Of a DNA stretch of 64,000 nt, positions 63,859-64,000 are shown in pieces. The position numbers were made by a program, and so were the translations under genes. Source of the DNA: an uncultured Flavobacteriales bacterium (lineage in GTDB: Bacteria > Bacteroidota > Bacteroidia > Flavobacteriales_D > Crocinitomicaceae); assembly GCA_903939755.1 (NCBI GenBank), contig CAJAII010000008.1:1-64000 (forward strand), given 5' to 3'. Every line of letters begins with the position of its first letter. The stretch's first letter is position 1. Under the pieces are notes generated by a model that was not told the DNA's origin, made no database searches, and worked only from the letters and a program-made list of their open reading frames with translations.

Positions 63859-63866
63859 CAAAGTTA
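63859..63866 (-). promoter_or_regulatory. TAnnTTTG -7 element of aroC
   Basis: Minus strand TAACTTTG, perfect match, four bases before the aroC ATG; near-leaderless. Confidence 0.55.
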
Positions 63867-63940
63867 AGGAGAATCATTTGTTTAAACCCATCTATGAAGA
63901 GGCTTTTCCAACAATCCAAAACATTTATTACTTTTAGCCA

Positions 63941-64000
63941 ATGCAATTTGTTGCTAATTTTGAATTAACAAGCTCTTTATTTATAAAATATGACAGAAGA
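63941..64000 (+). CDS. Start of a rightward gene (partial, unknown)
   Basis: An open frame from ATG at 63941 (MQFVANFELTSSLFIKYDRR) continues off the window. TACTTTTA at 63929-63936 (7 of 8 to TAnnTTTG) ends four bases before it, the same geometry as at the aminotransferase gene. An alternative ATG in another frame at 63990 cannot be excluded. Divergent from aroC. Product cannot be named. Confidence 0.45.
   Translation, partial: MQFVANFELTSSLFIKYDRR

Noticed and set aside
1-64000. tRNA or rRNA genes
   Set aside because: No cloverleaf with a conserved T-loop or rRNA segment was recognised by eye in the intergenic regions; a tRNA/rRNA covariance search would be decisive.

Overview
The window is AT-rich bacterial DNA from a member of the Bacteroidota, most likely a Flavobacteriales-type organism. 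Three signs point there. Secreted proteins carry type IX secretion (T9SS) C-terminal sorting domains (326-8023, 20459-21844). Genes are preceded by the Bacteroidota promoter signature TAnnTTTG only a few bases before the start codon. Several families are typical of the phylum: DUF5686, DUF4293, an exonuclease-fused DnaE, and Ig-like/glycine-rich surface proteins. I found no tRNA, rRNA, CRISPR array, prophage or transposase.

Layout. 1-8100: a 2,565-residue glycine-rich T9SS surface protein, preceded by the last codons of a paralogue whose 3' end and terminator are identical over 119 bp. 8100-16900: class III aminotransferase, DUF5686 outer-membrane protein, metF, a small secreted protein, an outer-membrane protein and kynurenine 3-monooxygenase, with intergenic palindromic repeats. 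16871-20457: panB followed by an iron/heme/B12-type ABC importer (lipoprotein, permease, ATPase). 20459-23421: a secreted alpha/beta hydrolase resembling cutinase-type polyesterases, and a ComM-type ATPase. 23602-26948: a membrane-fusion lipoprotein, FtsX-type permease, ATPase and a small unknown protein.

26943-33907 is the accessory region and the main discovery: a tandem array of about ten gene cassettes, all on the minus strand, separated by attC-like imperfect palindromes (inverse core ...TAAC, core AACSGTTA). For at least five cassettes the first 8-10 bases are the exact reverse complement of the inverse core at that cassette's own end, and two more match 8 of 9. This is the signature of integron-type excisable cassettes. 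No integrase is in the window, so it reads as a CALIN-like array (attC cluster without integrase) in a Bacteroidota chromosome. Cargo: a TIMP-like secreted protein, a possible DUF2711 protein, a short-chain dehydrogenase, four small membrane proteins, two lipoproteins and a ParDE toxin-antitoxin pair. A candidate outward promoter lies just upstream of the first cassette.

34165-64000 returns to core genes: prfA-pyrF; a TamA/Omp85-like protein; two glycosyltransferases with rdgB, pepT, holA and rsmE; an LtaS-like sulfatase; a PolB-like exonuclease; free-methionine sulfoxide reductase; an Ig-like lipoprotein; clpB; dnaE; a zinc-ribbon/Nif3/outer-membrane operon; a PhoD-like phosphatase; a lipoprotein; DUF4293-uup; and aroC. 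Two genes (9658-12168 and 59783-60307) are each bracketed by a duplicated copy of a neighbouring gene's 3' tail.
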